A stretch of DNA of 40,202 nucleotides from Phormidesmis priestleyi ULC007. GTDB lineage: Bacteria; Cyanobacteriota; Cyanobacteriia; Leptolyngbyales; Leptolyngbyaceae. The notes beneath the pieces were generated by a model. It was not told the DNA's origin and ran no database searches. It worked only from the letters and a program-made list of their open reading frames with translations. The DNA lies in assembly GCF_001895925.1 (NCBI RefSeq), contig NZ_MPPI01000011.1, positions 1 to 40,202 on the forward strand. Reading direction: 5' to 3'. The translations under genes and the position numbers were made by a program. Every line of letters begins with the position of its first letter. The stretch's first letter is position 1. Of the stretch, positions 30,358-40,202 are shown piece by piece.

Positions 30358-30729
30358 CTATTGATCGAATGGGGCGATCGCTCCCTTCTCTTGATTAATC
30401 CGATCGCGCCAAATTTGATTCTGTTCGATCGTCAAAACAATTTTCTTATAAAACTCATCATCTAGTTCAAGCGTCAAATAGTTTTCGTCATGTGTGGCAT
30501 ACCAAAACTCGCGCCCGTGACTCGTATAATAAGTACCCGCCTTAATCACACCCGGAAGAAAAGTGCCTGGTAATCGGACATCTTTCCAATCAGTTTCGGG
30601 CTTTGAAATTGTTGCTTGACGAATATGATTGAGAGGAATTTCGAGCGTTTGATTAAAGAAAAATGCTAAGATTCTTTCCCAGGGATTGAGATCAATTCGT
30701 AAGCGATCGCGTTCAATTGATAACTCCAT
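30358..30729 (-). CDS. Small protein of unknown function, PH-like fold suspected
   Basis: A 123-residue soluble protein. It starts with a strand-rich part 'ELSIERDRLRIDLNPWERIL' and 'FFFNQTLEIPLNHIRQATI', then 'GTFLPGVIKAGTYYTSHGRE' and 'FWYATHDENYLTLELDDEFY', and ends with a helix. This order (strands, 'I.L.HI..A', 'P…AGTYY…G..FWY') is what bacterial PH-like domains show, but I cannot confirm it. ATG 30729 is chosen because GGAGG at 30739-30735 is five bases upstream; a GTG at 30735 overlaps that site. The start lies two bases after the stop of mnmH, so the gene appears translationally coupled to it. No function is claimed. Confidence 0.7.
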   Translation of the reverse strand: MELSIERDRLRIDLNPWERILAFFFNQTLEIPLNHIRQATISKPETDWKDVRLPGTFLPGVIKAGTYYTSHGREFWYATHDENYLTLELDDEFYKKIVLTIEQNQIWRDRINQEKGAIAPFDQ

Positions 30730-30731
30730 AG

Positions 30732-31799
30732 TCACCTCCGGTTTATCACTAATTCTTGTGCAAATTGAGATTGATTTCCGACAAAAATCTCTCTAGACTT
30801 TTCAATCAGTCGATCGACACTTTCGGCAATAGAAATCCCAGAAACATCGACTGGATAAATAGAAACCTCTCGCTTTTTCAAATCAAATAAATAGCTTTTA
30901 TCGTAATAGTTCAAAACGAGATCAATTGCAGGCGCTAAGTCACCTTGACGAATATGAGCGATCGCCGCTTGTGCATTTTGTCCGCCCAGCTTTCTACTAA
31001 TTCGCTCAGTTGCGGCAATTAGTTCTTCAGGGTCAGCCGAACCGTAGACTTCTAGCAAAATGCCGATGCGCTCAGAGCGCGAGCGCTCAACCTGCACGAC
31101 AGGCGACTCAACCATTCGCAAAAAAATCTCATCCGGCACACGACACAATCCGACGCGATGGCTTTCGGCTTCGATCCACACGGGGCGATCGCGATCGAGC
31201 GTCACCCACTGCATCGCAAGTAGATTTTCATAGTGCTCATTGGTCGGCTGTGGAGGTAGCCCCAGACTTCCATAACTGCTGCCGCGATGATTTGCCAGAT
31301 GCTCTAAGTCGAGAATTTGCTCTCCTCGATCCGCTAAAGCATTCAACAGAATCGTTTTTCCGGTGCCCGTCATGCCGCCGAGAGTGACGATCGCTTGCGG
31401 CGTTGCTAAGGTCGATCGCGCCCAACGCCGAAACGCTTTATAGCCCCCTTCTAGCAAAAAGACTTCCAGCCCCGCCGTTTCGAGCAGCCACGCTAGACTG
31501 CTGCTTCGCATTCCGCCGCGCCAGCAGTGGAGTCGAACTCGACGCTCGTCAGCCAGTTTTTTAGCCGTCTGCACCAATTGGGTGAGTTTTGGGCCGACGA
31601 GCGTTAAGCCAAGCTCGATCGCGACTTCCTTACCTTGCTGCTTATAACAAGTTCCAACTTGTGCCCGTTCGTCGTCGCTGAATAGTGGAAAACTAGTCGC
31701 TCCGGGGATGTGTCCATGTGCATATTCAGCCGGACTGCGGGCATCTAAGATAATTCCAGAAGCGTCGAAAAATTCGTCGGGAGACAGGGTTTGCGGCAT
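30732..31799 (-). CDS. mnmH: tRNA 2-selenouridine synthase (MnmH / SelU)
   Basis: A 355-residue enzyme that converts the 2-thiouridine at the wobble position of tRNAs for Lys, Glu and Gln to 2-selenouridine via a geranylated intermediate. The N-terminal half is a rhodanese domain with active-site Cys 92 in 'RLHCWRGGMRSSSLAWLL'. The C-terminal half is a P-loop NTPase-like domain with 'LGGMTGTGKTILLNAL' (P-loop about 142-149), 'ILDLEHLANHRGSSYG' and 'WIEAESHRVG'. All features look intact. The enzyme needs selenophosphate from SelD, which is not in the window; without it the protein could act as a tRNA geranyltransferase. A small unknown gene follows two bases after its stop. Confidence 0.93.
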   Translation of the reverse strand: MPQTLSPDEFFDASGIILDARSPAEYAHGHIPGATSFPLFSDDERAQVGTCYKQQGKEVAIELGLTLVGPKLTQLVQTAKKLADERRVRLHCWRGGMRSSSLAWLLETAGLEVFLLEGGYKAFRRWARSTLATPQAIVTLGGMTGTGKTILLNALADRGEQILDLEHLANHRGSSYGSLGLPPQPTNEHYENLLAMQWVTLDRDRPVWIEAESHRVGLCRVPDEIFLRMVESPVVQVERSRSERIGILLEVYGSADPEELIAATERISRKLGGQNAQAAIAHIRQGDLAPAIDLVLNYYDKSYLFDLKKREVSIYPVDVSGISIAESVDRLIEKSREIFVGNQSQFAQELVINRR

Positions 31800-31834
31800 G
31801 AAGACAGTTAAAGCAGCCAGGGTTGATCATCAAC

Positions 31835-31863
31835 AAAAAGAGGGCAGGACTTTGCCCACCCTC
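31835..31863 (-). terminator. Terminator of clpB
   Basis: On the minus strand GAGGGTGGGCA, a short loop and TGCCCTC form an imperfect hairpin (31863-31840), followed by TTTTTG. It begins ten bases after the clpB stop codon and separates clpB from mnmH. Confidence 0.62.
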
Positions 31864-31872
31864 AACCATACA

Positions 31873-34497
<2,625 letters not shown>

Positions 34498-34579
34498 CGT
34501 GTCCCCCTCTGACCTTAGAGTTTTATCTTGTATATCGCTATTGTATAGACGTGAACAATTTTAGAAGGTCGGTGTTCAC

Positions 34580-34611
34580 ACCTCTTTAGATGGGTATTGC
34601 CGAAAAGAGGT
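34580..34611. promoter_or_regulatory. Dyad in the clpB / DUF6888 divergent region
   Basis: ACCTCTTT (34580-34587) and AAAGAGGT (34604-34611) are perfect inverted repeats 16 bases apart, between clpB (starts 34497, leftward) and the small gene at 34642. It could be an operator or a leader hairpin of the rightward transcript. It is not the CIRCE element (no TTAGCACTC). Confidence 0.35.
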
Positions 34612-34641
34612 ACGAAAGATGAGCCTTGGAGGAAGTGATGA

Positions 34642-34830
34642 ATGCCAACCAACGCACAATTGAGAAGCCTGTATCGAATCAGCTACCGACTAACCTACAT
34701 CATGTTTCAGCCAATTCATCTCGTTTGTATCGATCGACGGACTCAGAATCTCTTTGTTCTGTCAGGTCATCATGAAGGAATCGAATTTGAAGTCACTCCA
34801 GACGGGCAGGTAGTCAATGAGCCAAATTGA
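34642..34830 (+). CDS. Small protein resembling DUF6888
   Basis: A 62-residue protein. The sequence 'LRSLYRISYRLTYIMFQPIH' leads to 'LVCIDRRTQNLFVLSGHHEG' and 'EFEVTPDGQVV'; this is close in plan to proteins called DUF6888 in cyanobacteria (Y..SYRLTY.MFQPI…I..DERT…LFIL.G…I…PDG), as far as I recall. GGAGGA eight bases before ATG 34642 supports this start. Its last codons overlap the next gene by 14 bp, which points to translational coupling. The family has no known function; the two-gene layout of small overlapping genes is similar to toxin-antitoxin modules, but that is only a suggestion. Confidence 0.72.
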   Translation: MPTNAQLRSLYRISYRLTYIMFQPIHLVCIDRRTQNLFVLSGHHEGIEFEVTPDGQVVNEPN

Positions 34831-35020
34831 TTATGCAGCAATGACCGATCAGCAGTTAAAGCAGTATTTTTTAGAACATCGTAACGATAAAGCCGCACTG
34901 CAAGCTTACTTAGATCGTCGTAATCAACGCTCAAAAGTTGTGATTACAACCATAGATGATCCTGATTTTGATCAAAAGATTCAGGCGGCGATTGAACAAC
35001 AGATCAGCAAGAGCTTATAG
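34817..35020 (+). CDS. Small protein resembling DUF6887
   Basis: A 67-residue acidic, Gln-rich protein. It starts 'MSQIDYAAMTDQQLKQYFLE' and continues 'HRNDKAALQAYLDRRNQRS', then 'VITTIDDPDFDQKIQAAIEQ' and QISKSL. The pattern 'YxxMTxxELxxYxLxHRxDxxAxxxYxDR' is what I associate with DUF6887, the usual downstream partner of DUF6888 in cyanobacteria. It overlaps the previous gene by 14 bp in a different frame. The protein is likely helical and could bind its partner. No catalytic residues are evident. The pair is followed by a repeat-bearing 115-bp gap and the convergent squalene/phytoene synthase-like gene. Confidence 0.72.
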   Translation: MSQIDYAAMTDQQLKQYFLEHRNDKAALQAYLDRRNQRSKVVITTIDDPDFDQKIQAAIEQQISKSL

Positions 35021-35029
35021 AAGTGGGAG

Positions 35030-35084
35030 AGTTCGGGAACCCTCAAAATCCACATGGTTCACCTGTGTTTGTAGTTCGGGAACC
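35030..35084. repeat. Short direct repeat AGTTCGGGAACC (two copies)
   Basis: AGTTCGGGAACC occurs at 35030-35041 and again at 35073-35084, start-to-start 43 bp. Each copy contains the interrupted palindrome GTTC-GG-GAAC. They lie in the gap after the DUF6887-like gene. This might be a pair of protein-binding sites or a small local duplication; there is no further evidence. Confidence 0.5.
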
Positions 35085-35135
35085 ACAGACCAAGTGCAGG
35101 AGAAGGATTACATGCCCTTCCCCTGGGCAAACTCT

Positions 35136-35963
35136 CTAACTCGTCACCTGTTGAACAAGATCGATCACTTGACTGCGACTGAGCTTCTCAGATCCGTGCA
35201 GCATCGCATCTAACGTGGCATGACCCAGCGTCAGAATAATCTGACAAAAATCAGAAGCAGGGCTTCCCAAGGGCAACGAAGCCGTATAAGCATCGGCTAA
35301 CTGAATGTTGCGACGAGCGTAGTTTTGCAGATCGTCACTTGTCCAGCCAGAGGGATAGAAATCAACGCCACGAGTCAGATCTTCGCCGTGATTGCGGAGA
35401 ATGTTAACCGCTTGCAAGCCGCGACCAAATCCGATCGCTTCAGTGCGATCGGTCTGAGTGCCGTCATACCAGCCCCACAGATCTGAAAGCAGCAGACCGA
35501 CAGAACCCGCCACACTGAAGGTATAGCGATCGAGATCTGTCTCGGTCTGAACCGTCCAGTTGCAGTCTGCCCAATGCGCCATGCGGTCTGACATCGCTGC
35601 GGTCGATTCCCAGATGCGGGGCGCAATATCGGCAGGGGCAAGCGTTGCCCATTCGCCAATTCTCAGCGAGACTTCGGGTAGCTGCTCGGCATATTCGCCA
35701 AACGCTGAGTCAAAATCACCATCTTTAAACCCAATTACGCCTGACTGCAAAATCAGACTAATTTCTCTCAAAATCTTGGCTTTGATGGAATTCTCTAGAT
35801 CCGGGTCATCTTCGATTTCGTCGATCGCTCGCATACACAGATAAGCAGACGCAACTGCTTCTTGTAGACCTGATGGCAACCGACTGATGGGAATATAAAA
35901 CGTCCGACTCGTCTCTTTAAGAATCTCTAATGCGTCTTTACGTAGGTTCATGCTTGTGTTCAC
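35136..35963 (-). CDS. Squalene/phytoene synthase family protein (variant second Asp motif)
   Basis: A 275-residue member of the trans-isoprenoid head-to-head synthase family, acting on prenyl diphosphates at the membrane surface. The first Asp-rich motif is intact ('YLCMRAIDEIEDDPD', residues 48-55). 'RYTFSVAGSVGLLLSDLW' matches the conserved Y..xVAG region. The second motif, normally 'NILRDxxED', here reads 'NILRNHGED' (186-195) with Asn 191 in place of the leading Asp, followed by 'LTRGVDFYPSGW'. I believe this variant occurs in other cyanobacterial and green bacterial relatives, so it may mark a separate subfamily whose product is not certain. It is a single gene, divergent from the EVE gene across 120 bp. 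Confidence 0.85.
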   Translation of the reverse strand: MNTSMNLRKDALEILKETSRTFYIPISRLPSGLQEAVASAYLCMRAIDEIEDDPDLENSIKAKILREISLILQSGVIGFKDGDFDSAFGEYAEQLPEVSLRIGEWATLAPADIAPRIWESTAAMSDRMAHWADCNWTVQTETDLDRYTFSVAGSVGLLLSDLWGWYDGTQTDRTEAIGFGRGLQAVNILRNHGEDLTRGVDFYPSGWTSDDLQNYARRNIQLADAYTASLPLGSPASDFCQIILTLGHATLDAMLHGSEKLSRSQVIDLVQQVTS

Positions 35964-36083
35964 TCCTCTCCGAAACCTTTATAGCAGGTTGTGATTTAAA
36001 AAGGCGTTTTCCTCTGATAAACCCCGTTTTCTGGGTGCGTCTTCGGCTAGACTGCTAAGTCGCCTTAGCAGAAAGTTTTTGCC

Positions 36084-36542
36084 ATGAATTACTGGTTGAT
36101 GAAATCTGAACCTGATGTCTATGGGATCGCTGATCTGAGACGCGATCGTCAAACGATTTGGGATGGGGTGCGAAACTATCAGGCGCGAAATTTTCTGCGG
36201 TCAATGCAGCCAGGTGATCTAGCCTTTTTTTATCACTCAAACGCCGCTCCTCTGGGCATTACTGGCGTGATGAGAATCGTTGAATCAGGCATCGCTGACC
36301 CAACGCAATTTGATTCCACTAGCAACTATTACGATGTCAAGTCTACAAAAGAGTCACCCCGATGGCAGACGGTCTGTGTTGAATTTGTCGAAGAATTGCC
36401 TCATTTAGTTTCCTTGGATACGTTACGATCGCAGTTCTCACCCGATGAGCTACTAGTCGTCAAACCAGGCAATCGCCTTTCGGTGATTCCGGTTGCCCCT
36501 GCGATCGCCCAGCGCATTCTCACCCTGGTTACTGCGACTTAA
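36084..36542 (+). CDS. EVE domain-containing protein
   Basis: A 152-residue protein formed by one EVE domain (PUA-like fold), thought to bind modified bases in DNA or RNA. The opening 'MNYWLMKSEPDVYGIADLRR' and then 'TIWDGVRNYQARNFLRSMQP' and 'GDLAFFYHSNAAPLGITGVM' form the classic EVE pattern, followed by 'DPTQFDSTSNYYD' and 'PRWQTVCVEFV'. The ligand pocket residues (W and N in WDGVRNYQARN) are preserved. Homologues are often near R-M systems or housekeeping genes; here it neighbours typA and the squalene/phytoene synthase-like gene. A role in base-modification sensing is inferred from the family only. Confidence 0.93.
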   Translation: MNYWLMKSEPDVYGIADLRRDRQTIWDGVRNYQARNFLRSMQPGDLAFFYHSNAAPLGITGVMRIVESGIADPTQFDSTSNYYDVKSTKESPRWQTVCVEFVEELPHLVSLDTLRSQFSPDELLVVKPGNRLSVIPVAPAIAQRILTLVTAT

Positions 36543-36688
36543 TATTGCGCCTTCAAGTCATTTATTTATGTAACCGCTAAGATAGAATTATTAAGGCTTC
36601 TTTACTATTTTCGACGCATGATGCCAAACCGTGATGGCGATCGAAGCCTCCTAACGCAAAATTTCTAACCCTTTTCACTGGAACTTCT

Positions 36689-38485
36689 ATGACTCTCCCG
36701 ATTCGCAACGTTGCTATCATTGCCCACGTTGACCACGGCAAAACAACGCTCGTGGATGCACTGCTCAAACAATCTGGGACGTTCCGAGAAGGAGAAACGG
36801 TTCCAGATTGCGTGATGGACTCGAACGATCTTGAACGAGAACGCGGCATTACTATTCTGTCTAAAAATACGGCGGTTCACTACAAAGAGACGCTGATCAA
36901 TATTGTCGATACACCGGGGCACGCTGACTTTGGGGGCGAAGTTGAGCGCGTGTTAGGCATGGTGGATGGGTGTCTGCTGATCGTCGATGCCAACGAAGGC
37001 CCGATGCCGCAGACGCGCTTTGTGCTGAAGAAAGCACTAGAGAAAGGGCTGCGCCCGATCGTATTCATCAACAAAATTGATCGGGTTCGCGCTAACCCTC
37101 ACGTTGCCGTTGATAAAGTATTAGATCTCTTTTTAGAACTGGGTGCTGACGATGATCAGTGCGAGTTCCCTTATCTGTTTGGTTCTGGCATGGCAGGGTT
37201 TGCTAAGGAAACCCTCGAAGAAGAGGCATCCGATATGCAGGCGCTCTTTAATGCGATTCTGCGCCACGTTCCGCCTCCGGTCGGCGATGCGTCAAAGCCA
37301 CTGCAACTGCAAGTCACGACTTTAGACTACTCTGATTATCTCGGTCGAATCGTGATCGGCAAGATTCATAACGGCACGATTCGCGTCGGTCAGCAAGCCG
37401 CGATCGTCACCGAAACAGGCGCGATCGTCAAATCTAAAATCTCGAAACTAATGGGTTTTGAAGGGCTGAAGCGCATTGACATCGAAGAAGCAACCGCTGG
37501 AAACCTCGTCGCGGTTGCCGGATTCGCAAATGCCAACATCGGCGAAACGATTACCGACCCGAACGATCCCCAGGCGTTGCCGCTAATCAAAGTTGACGAA
37601 CCGACCTTACGGATGAATTTCTCAGTCAACGATTCGCCGTTTGCAGGTCAAGAAGGTGATTTCGTCACATCAAGACAGTTGCGCGATCGGCTCTTCCGGG
37701 AGCTAGAAACCAACGTCGCTCTCCGCATCGAAGAAACCGACTCTCCTGACAAACTGGCGGTTTCGGGCCGGGGCGAACTGCACCTCGGCATTTTGATCGA
37801 AACCATGCGTCGTGAAGGCTATGAGTTTCAAGTTTCTCAGCCTCAAGTCATCTATCGCGAAGTCAGCGGTCAGCCCTGTGAGCCGTTTGAAACCCTTGTT
37901 TTAGACGTGCCTGAAGAAGCAGTTGGCGGCTGCATTGAGCGGTTGGGTCAGCGCAAGGGCGAAATGCAAGATATGCAGGTCGGCACCTCGGCTCGTACCC
38001 AGCTAGAGTTTGTGATTCCGGCACGGGGTCTGATTGGCTTCCGGGGTGAGTTTATGCGAATGACTCGCGGTGCAGGCATCATGAATCACAGCTTCCTAGA
38101 TTACCGTCCGATTAGCGGCGAGATTGAGATGCGACGCAATGGGGTGCTGATCTCCTTTGAAGAAGGCGTTGCCACGTTCTACGCGATGCAAAACGCCGAA
38201 GATCGCGGAGTCTTCTTTATCAGACCCGGTGTTAAAGTCTACCGGGGCATGGTTCTTGGCGAGCACAATCGTCAACAGGACTTAGAGTTAAACGTCTGCA
38301 AAGCGAAGCAGTTGACCAATCATCGGGCTTCGGGCGGTGAAGAACTAGTGCAGTTGAAAGAACCGATCGACATGAGCCTCGAAAGAGCGCTAGAGTACAT
38401 CGGTGGAGACGAGTTGCTAGAGGTCACGCCTAAGTCAATCCGCCTCCGCAAGGTGGCTAAGGCGAAAAAACTCGCGAAGAAGTAG
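36689..38485 (+). CDS. typA: Ribosome-associated translational GTPase TypA/BipA
   Basis: A 598-residue GTPase related to EF-G, which assists 50S assembly and stress responses. The G domain has G1 '[14 protein letters not shown]', the switch '[17 protein letters not shown]', G3 '[16 protein letters not shown]' and G4 'FINKIDR'. Later domains show '[20 protein letters not shown]' and '[20 protein letters not shown]', the family signature, and the TypA-specific C-terminal '[20 protein letters not shown]' tail with a basic end ([11 protein letters not shown]). It is complete. No partner gene is adjacent; a terminator follows at 38512. Its own promoter lies in the 146 bp behind the EVE gene. Confidence 0.97.
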   Translation: MTLPIRNVAIIAHVDHGKTTLVDALLKQSGTFREGETVPDCVMDSNDLERERGITILSKNTAVHYKETLINIVDTPGHADFGGEVERVLGMVDGCLLIVDANEGPMPQTRFVLKKALEKGLRPIVFINKIDRVRANPHVAVDKVLDLFLELGADDDQCEFPYLFGSGMAGFAKETLEEEASDMQALFNAILRHVPPPVGDASKPLQLQVTTLDYSDYLGRIVIGKIHNGTIRVGQQAAIVTETGAIVKSKISKLMGFEGLKRIDIEEATAGNLVAVAGFANANIGETITDPNDPQALPLIKVDEPTLRMNFSVNDSPFAGQEGDFVTSRQLRDRLFRELETNVALRIEETDSPDKLAVSGRGELHLGILIETMRREGYEFQVSQPQVIYREVSGQPCEPFETLVLDVPEEAVGGCIERLGQRKGEMQDMQVGTSARTQLEFVIPARGLIGFRGEFMRMTRGAGIMNHSFLDYRPISGEIEMRRNGVLISFEEGVATFYAMQNAEDRGVFFIRPGVKVYRGMVLGEHNRQQDLELNVCKAKQLTNHRASGGEELVQLKEPIDMSLERALEYIGGDELLEVTPKSIRLRKVAKAKKLAKK

Positions 38486-38511
38486 AAATAGGGATTGTGT
38501 AAATCCCTAAT

Positions 38512-38543
38512 AAAAAGGGGCGTGTCAAGTACGCCCTTTTTTA
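38512..38543 (+). terminator. Intrinsic terminator of typA
   Basis: AAAAAGGGGCGT (38512-38523) pairs with ACGCCCTTTTTT (38531-38542) around GTCAAGT, giving an ~10-bp stem with a run of six T's. A weaker hairpin AGGGATT…AATCCCT (38490-38508) precedes it. Confidence 0.85.
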
Positions 38544-38604
38544 TTGCTCGAATATTTCGCTAATCTAAACTGATGTCAGCTCGATAGAAGCGGTTCGTCA
38601 CGAG

Positions 38605-38736
38605 CGTGAATTCGGGAGAGCCCCCCAAATCCCCCAAAATTGGGGGACTTCAAGCCAAAATCTCTGAGTCAAAGTCCCCCAGAATTGGGGGATTTAGGGG
38701 GCGCGACGGACTAGTAACGAAGTCGTCGAATTCACG
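38605..38736. repeat. 132-bp palindromic repeat between typA and pilT
   Basis: Outer arms CGTGAATTCG (38605-38614) and CGAATTCACG (38727-38736) enclose a second inverted pair: GCCCCCCAAATCCCCCAAAA (38620-38639) with TTGGGGGACTT, facing AAGTCCCCCAGAATTGGGGG (38672-38691) with ATTTAGGGGGC. Each inner arm is itself a small palindrome (CCCCCA…TTGGGGG). Sequences of the 'CCCCCTAAATCCCCCAATTTTGGGGGACTT' type are among the most common dispersed repeats in cyanobacteria, as I recall. The outer right arm ends precisely at the pilT stop codon. Confidence 0.85.
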
Positions 38737-40014
38737 TTAAACAGGGTTATATTCTCGCGCCGTTGGATCAAACTCACGATTAGAAGACCGTCCGGGATCA
38801 TAGCCCTCGTTGCGAACTCGGCGACGTAAATCTCCCGCATCAGGAGACGCTTTCACCGCGTCATCTGGGCTAATTCTACCCAACAAAATCAGTTCACAAA
38901 GTGCCTGGTTCATCACTTGCATTCCTTCATTCGTGTCAGTCTCCATCAACTGGAAGGCATCGGTTTCTTGACCTTTGAGCAAGTAGTCTTGCATCGCGGC
39001 AGTGTTAAGCAAAACTTCGTGAACAGCGGTGCGTCTGCCGTCGGTGGTCGGCAACAACTGCTGAGACACCACCGAGATCAGAGACTCTAAAATCTGAGTC
39101 CGCATCGCCTGCTGCTCATCAGGATTGTAGATATTGAGCAATCGATTAACGGTGCCGATCGCGCTCTTGGTGTGCAGCGTTCCTAAAACCAGGTGCCCTG
39201 TTTGAGCTGCTTTTAGTGCTGTATCGACGGTGATGCGATCGCGCATTTCCCCGATCAAAATCACATCGGGATCTTCCCGCAAGACTGCCCGTAGCGCCTC
39301 ATGAAATTCGTGAGTGTGTAGCCCCACCTCTCGCTGACTGATTAGACACTTGCCCGAAGCGTGGACATATTCAATCGGGTCTTCGATCGTCACAATATGG
39401 CGACTATCTGACTCATTCAATTCTCGAATCATCGCTGCGATCGAAGTAGATTTGCCCGACCCAGTAGGACCCGTTACCAAGATCAAACCCTGCGGATAGG
39501 TGACCAAATGCTTGAGTACCGGAGGCAACCCCAACCCATCGATCGACGGCACATCAAGCGGGATCAGACGCAGCACGATCGCGCCGCCCGTCAAGGTCTC
39601 AAAGCAGTTTACCCGACAGCGCAAAAAGCCTGGATAGTAGATGGCGGTGTCTAGCTCCTTTTTCTCAACAAACTGCTTTTTCTGTTGCTCACTCAGCATT
39701 TCAGTCAGATATTTTTCAAATAGTTCGGGTGACACTGCGACATGATCTGACAAACAGACAATTTGACCTCGAATTCGCAGACGGGGCGGCTCACCCACGC
39801 GAATGTGAATATCAGACGCTTGGCGAGCATGGGCATCTCTGACCATTTGCTCGATCATGAGCTGAGTGCCATCGGGTCTTGAGCGAGGAGCAGCCAGTTG
39901 AGCCAGGGGCGGCGGAGGTGGAAAAGCAGGATCAGCCTGGGGGCGAGCGGCAGGAGTGCCCTGCATGGGTGATTCCTTTTTAGCTTTCTCGTCTGATGGG
40001 TTGAAGTTAGTCAT
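38737..40014 (-). CDS. pilT: Type IV pilus retraction ATPase PilT (or PilT paralogue)
   Basis: A 425-residue secretion ATPase of the PilT/PilU group, powering pilus retraction for twitching motility and phototaxis. An N-terminal extension of about 50 residues is Pro/Ala-rich (FPPPPPLAQLAAPRS) and unlike the canonical start. It is followed by 'ASDIHIRVGEPPRLRIRG', Walker A 'GPTGSGKST' (182-190), Asp box 'TIEDPIEY' (209-216), Walker B with Glu 256 in 'DVILIGEMRD', and His box 'GHLVLGTLHT' (273-282). All catalytic motifs are present. The C-terminus (about 390-425) is Arg/Asn/Tyr-rich and also non-standard. Cyanobacteria have more than one PilT; which copy this is cannot be told. A palindromic repeat abuts its stop codon. 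Confidence 0.9.
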   Translation of the reverse strand: MTNFNPSDEKAKKESPMQGTPAARPQADPAFPPPPPLAQLAAPRSRPDGTQLMIEQMVRDAHARQASDIHIRVGEPPRLRIRGQIVCLSDHVAVSPELFEKYLTEMLSEQQKKQFVEKKELDTAIYYPGFLRCRVNCFETLTGGAIVLRLIPLDVPSIDGLGLPPVLKHLVTYPQGLILVTGPTGSGKSTSIAAMIRELNESDSRHIVTIEDPIEYVHASGKCLISQREVGLHTHEFHEALRAVLREDPDVILIGEMRDRITVDTALKAAQTGHLVLGTLHTKSAIGTVNRLLNIYNPDEQQAMRTQILESLISVVSQQLLPTTDGRRTAVHEVLLNTAAMQDYLLKGQETDAFQLMETDTNEGMQVMNQALCELILLGRISPDDAVKASPDAGDLRRRVRNEGYDPGRSSNREFDPTAREYNPV

Positions 40015-40202
40015 AATTAATCAGGCTGAGTCCGGTTGGTAAGCTCCCTGCTCAAGCTAGGTTGAGCGCATCAAAACGCTAGAGTTTGTGCAAAACTTTT
40101 CTAGTTTTTTTGAATGTATCTAAGATTCTATCGATCATAGATAGTATGGCTCAGGTTTTTTGCGATTTTTTCAACCCTTCTAAAAGATTAAGCTGAGTCG
40201 CA
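40015..40202. other. Upstream region of pilT (window end)
   Basis: AT-rich sequence leading off the window, with no gene. It carries the pilT promoter on the minus strand (for example TATCTATGATCGATAGAATC around 40124-40143), which I could not define firmly. Confidence 0.4.

Noticed and set aside
36577-36922. Minus-strand frames opposite the start of typA
   Set aside because: They are complements of the conserved G-domain coding sequence and lack any independent evidence.

Overview
The window looks like a chromosomal segment of a (probably filamentous) cyanobacterium. The octamer GCGATCGC (HIP1) and its core CGATCG are very frequent in coding DNA. Photosynthesis-related small genes are present: a 39-residue Psb30/Ycf12 subunit of photosystem II and the NDH-1 assembly factor CRR6. 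Several families are typical of cyanobacteria (DUF2808, DICT-domain kinase, twin half-size Gdt1/UPF0016 genes, multiple-TPR secreted protein). Three palindromic intergenic repeats of a kind common in cyanobacterial genomes also occur.

Layout. 1-4.3 kb: edge of an IS630-like transposase gene, two secreted proteins (DUF2808, CHRD) separated by repeat-bearing gene-free DNA, then an ECF sigma factor with its membrane anti-sigma factor. 4.3-5.7 kb: a small stress-like cluster (CsbD-like protein, lipoprotein, unknown acidic protein) bounded by terminators. 5.8-11.8 kb: a secreted seven-repeat beta-propeller, panB (pantothenate), a convergent GmhB-like phosphatase plus GT9 glycosyltransferase pair (cell-surface sugar), ispD (isoprenoids), a TPR protein and a YbjQ-family protein. 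12-15.7 kb: a four-helix membrane protein, tRNA-Arg(ACG), moaC, an rsmD-hisH pair and an alpha/beta hydrolase. 16.5-21.4 kb: a DICT histidine kinase lacking the phospho-accepting histidine, crr6, a secreted protein, recJ and psb30. 21.6-23 kb: a TnpB-only IS200/IS605-type element with hairpin ends. 23-28.4 kb: YkgJ-like protein, two Gdt1 halves, gabD-DUF2294, a 59-residue membrane protein, SRPBCC and PPC proteins and a methyltransferase. 28.4-30.3 kb: an AT-richer island with a 75-bp tandem duplication and a composite nuclease gene. 30.3-40 kb: a PH-like small protein coupled to mnmH, clpB, a DUF6888/DUF6887-like gene pair, a squalene/phytoene-synthase-like enzyme, an EVE protein, typA, a large palindromic repeat and pilT.

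Most of the window is housekeeping. The most unusual items are: (1) the 561-residue protein at 28596-30281, which joins three Cys-x2-His/Cys-x2-Cys ribbons, a GIY-YIG nuclease and an HNH-associated C-terminal motif; (2) the DICT kinase with glutamine in place of the H-box histidine; (3) the overlapping small gene pair at 34642-35020; (4) the TnpB element whose two end hairpins carry nearly the same loop in opposite orientation, with a promoter predicting a leaderless tnpB mRNA. Several gene starts were moved to internal ATG/GTG codons because of ribosome binding sites or family alignment. Two genes (psb30 and the 59-residue membrane protein) are short ones found by reading the minus strand.
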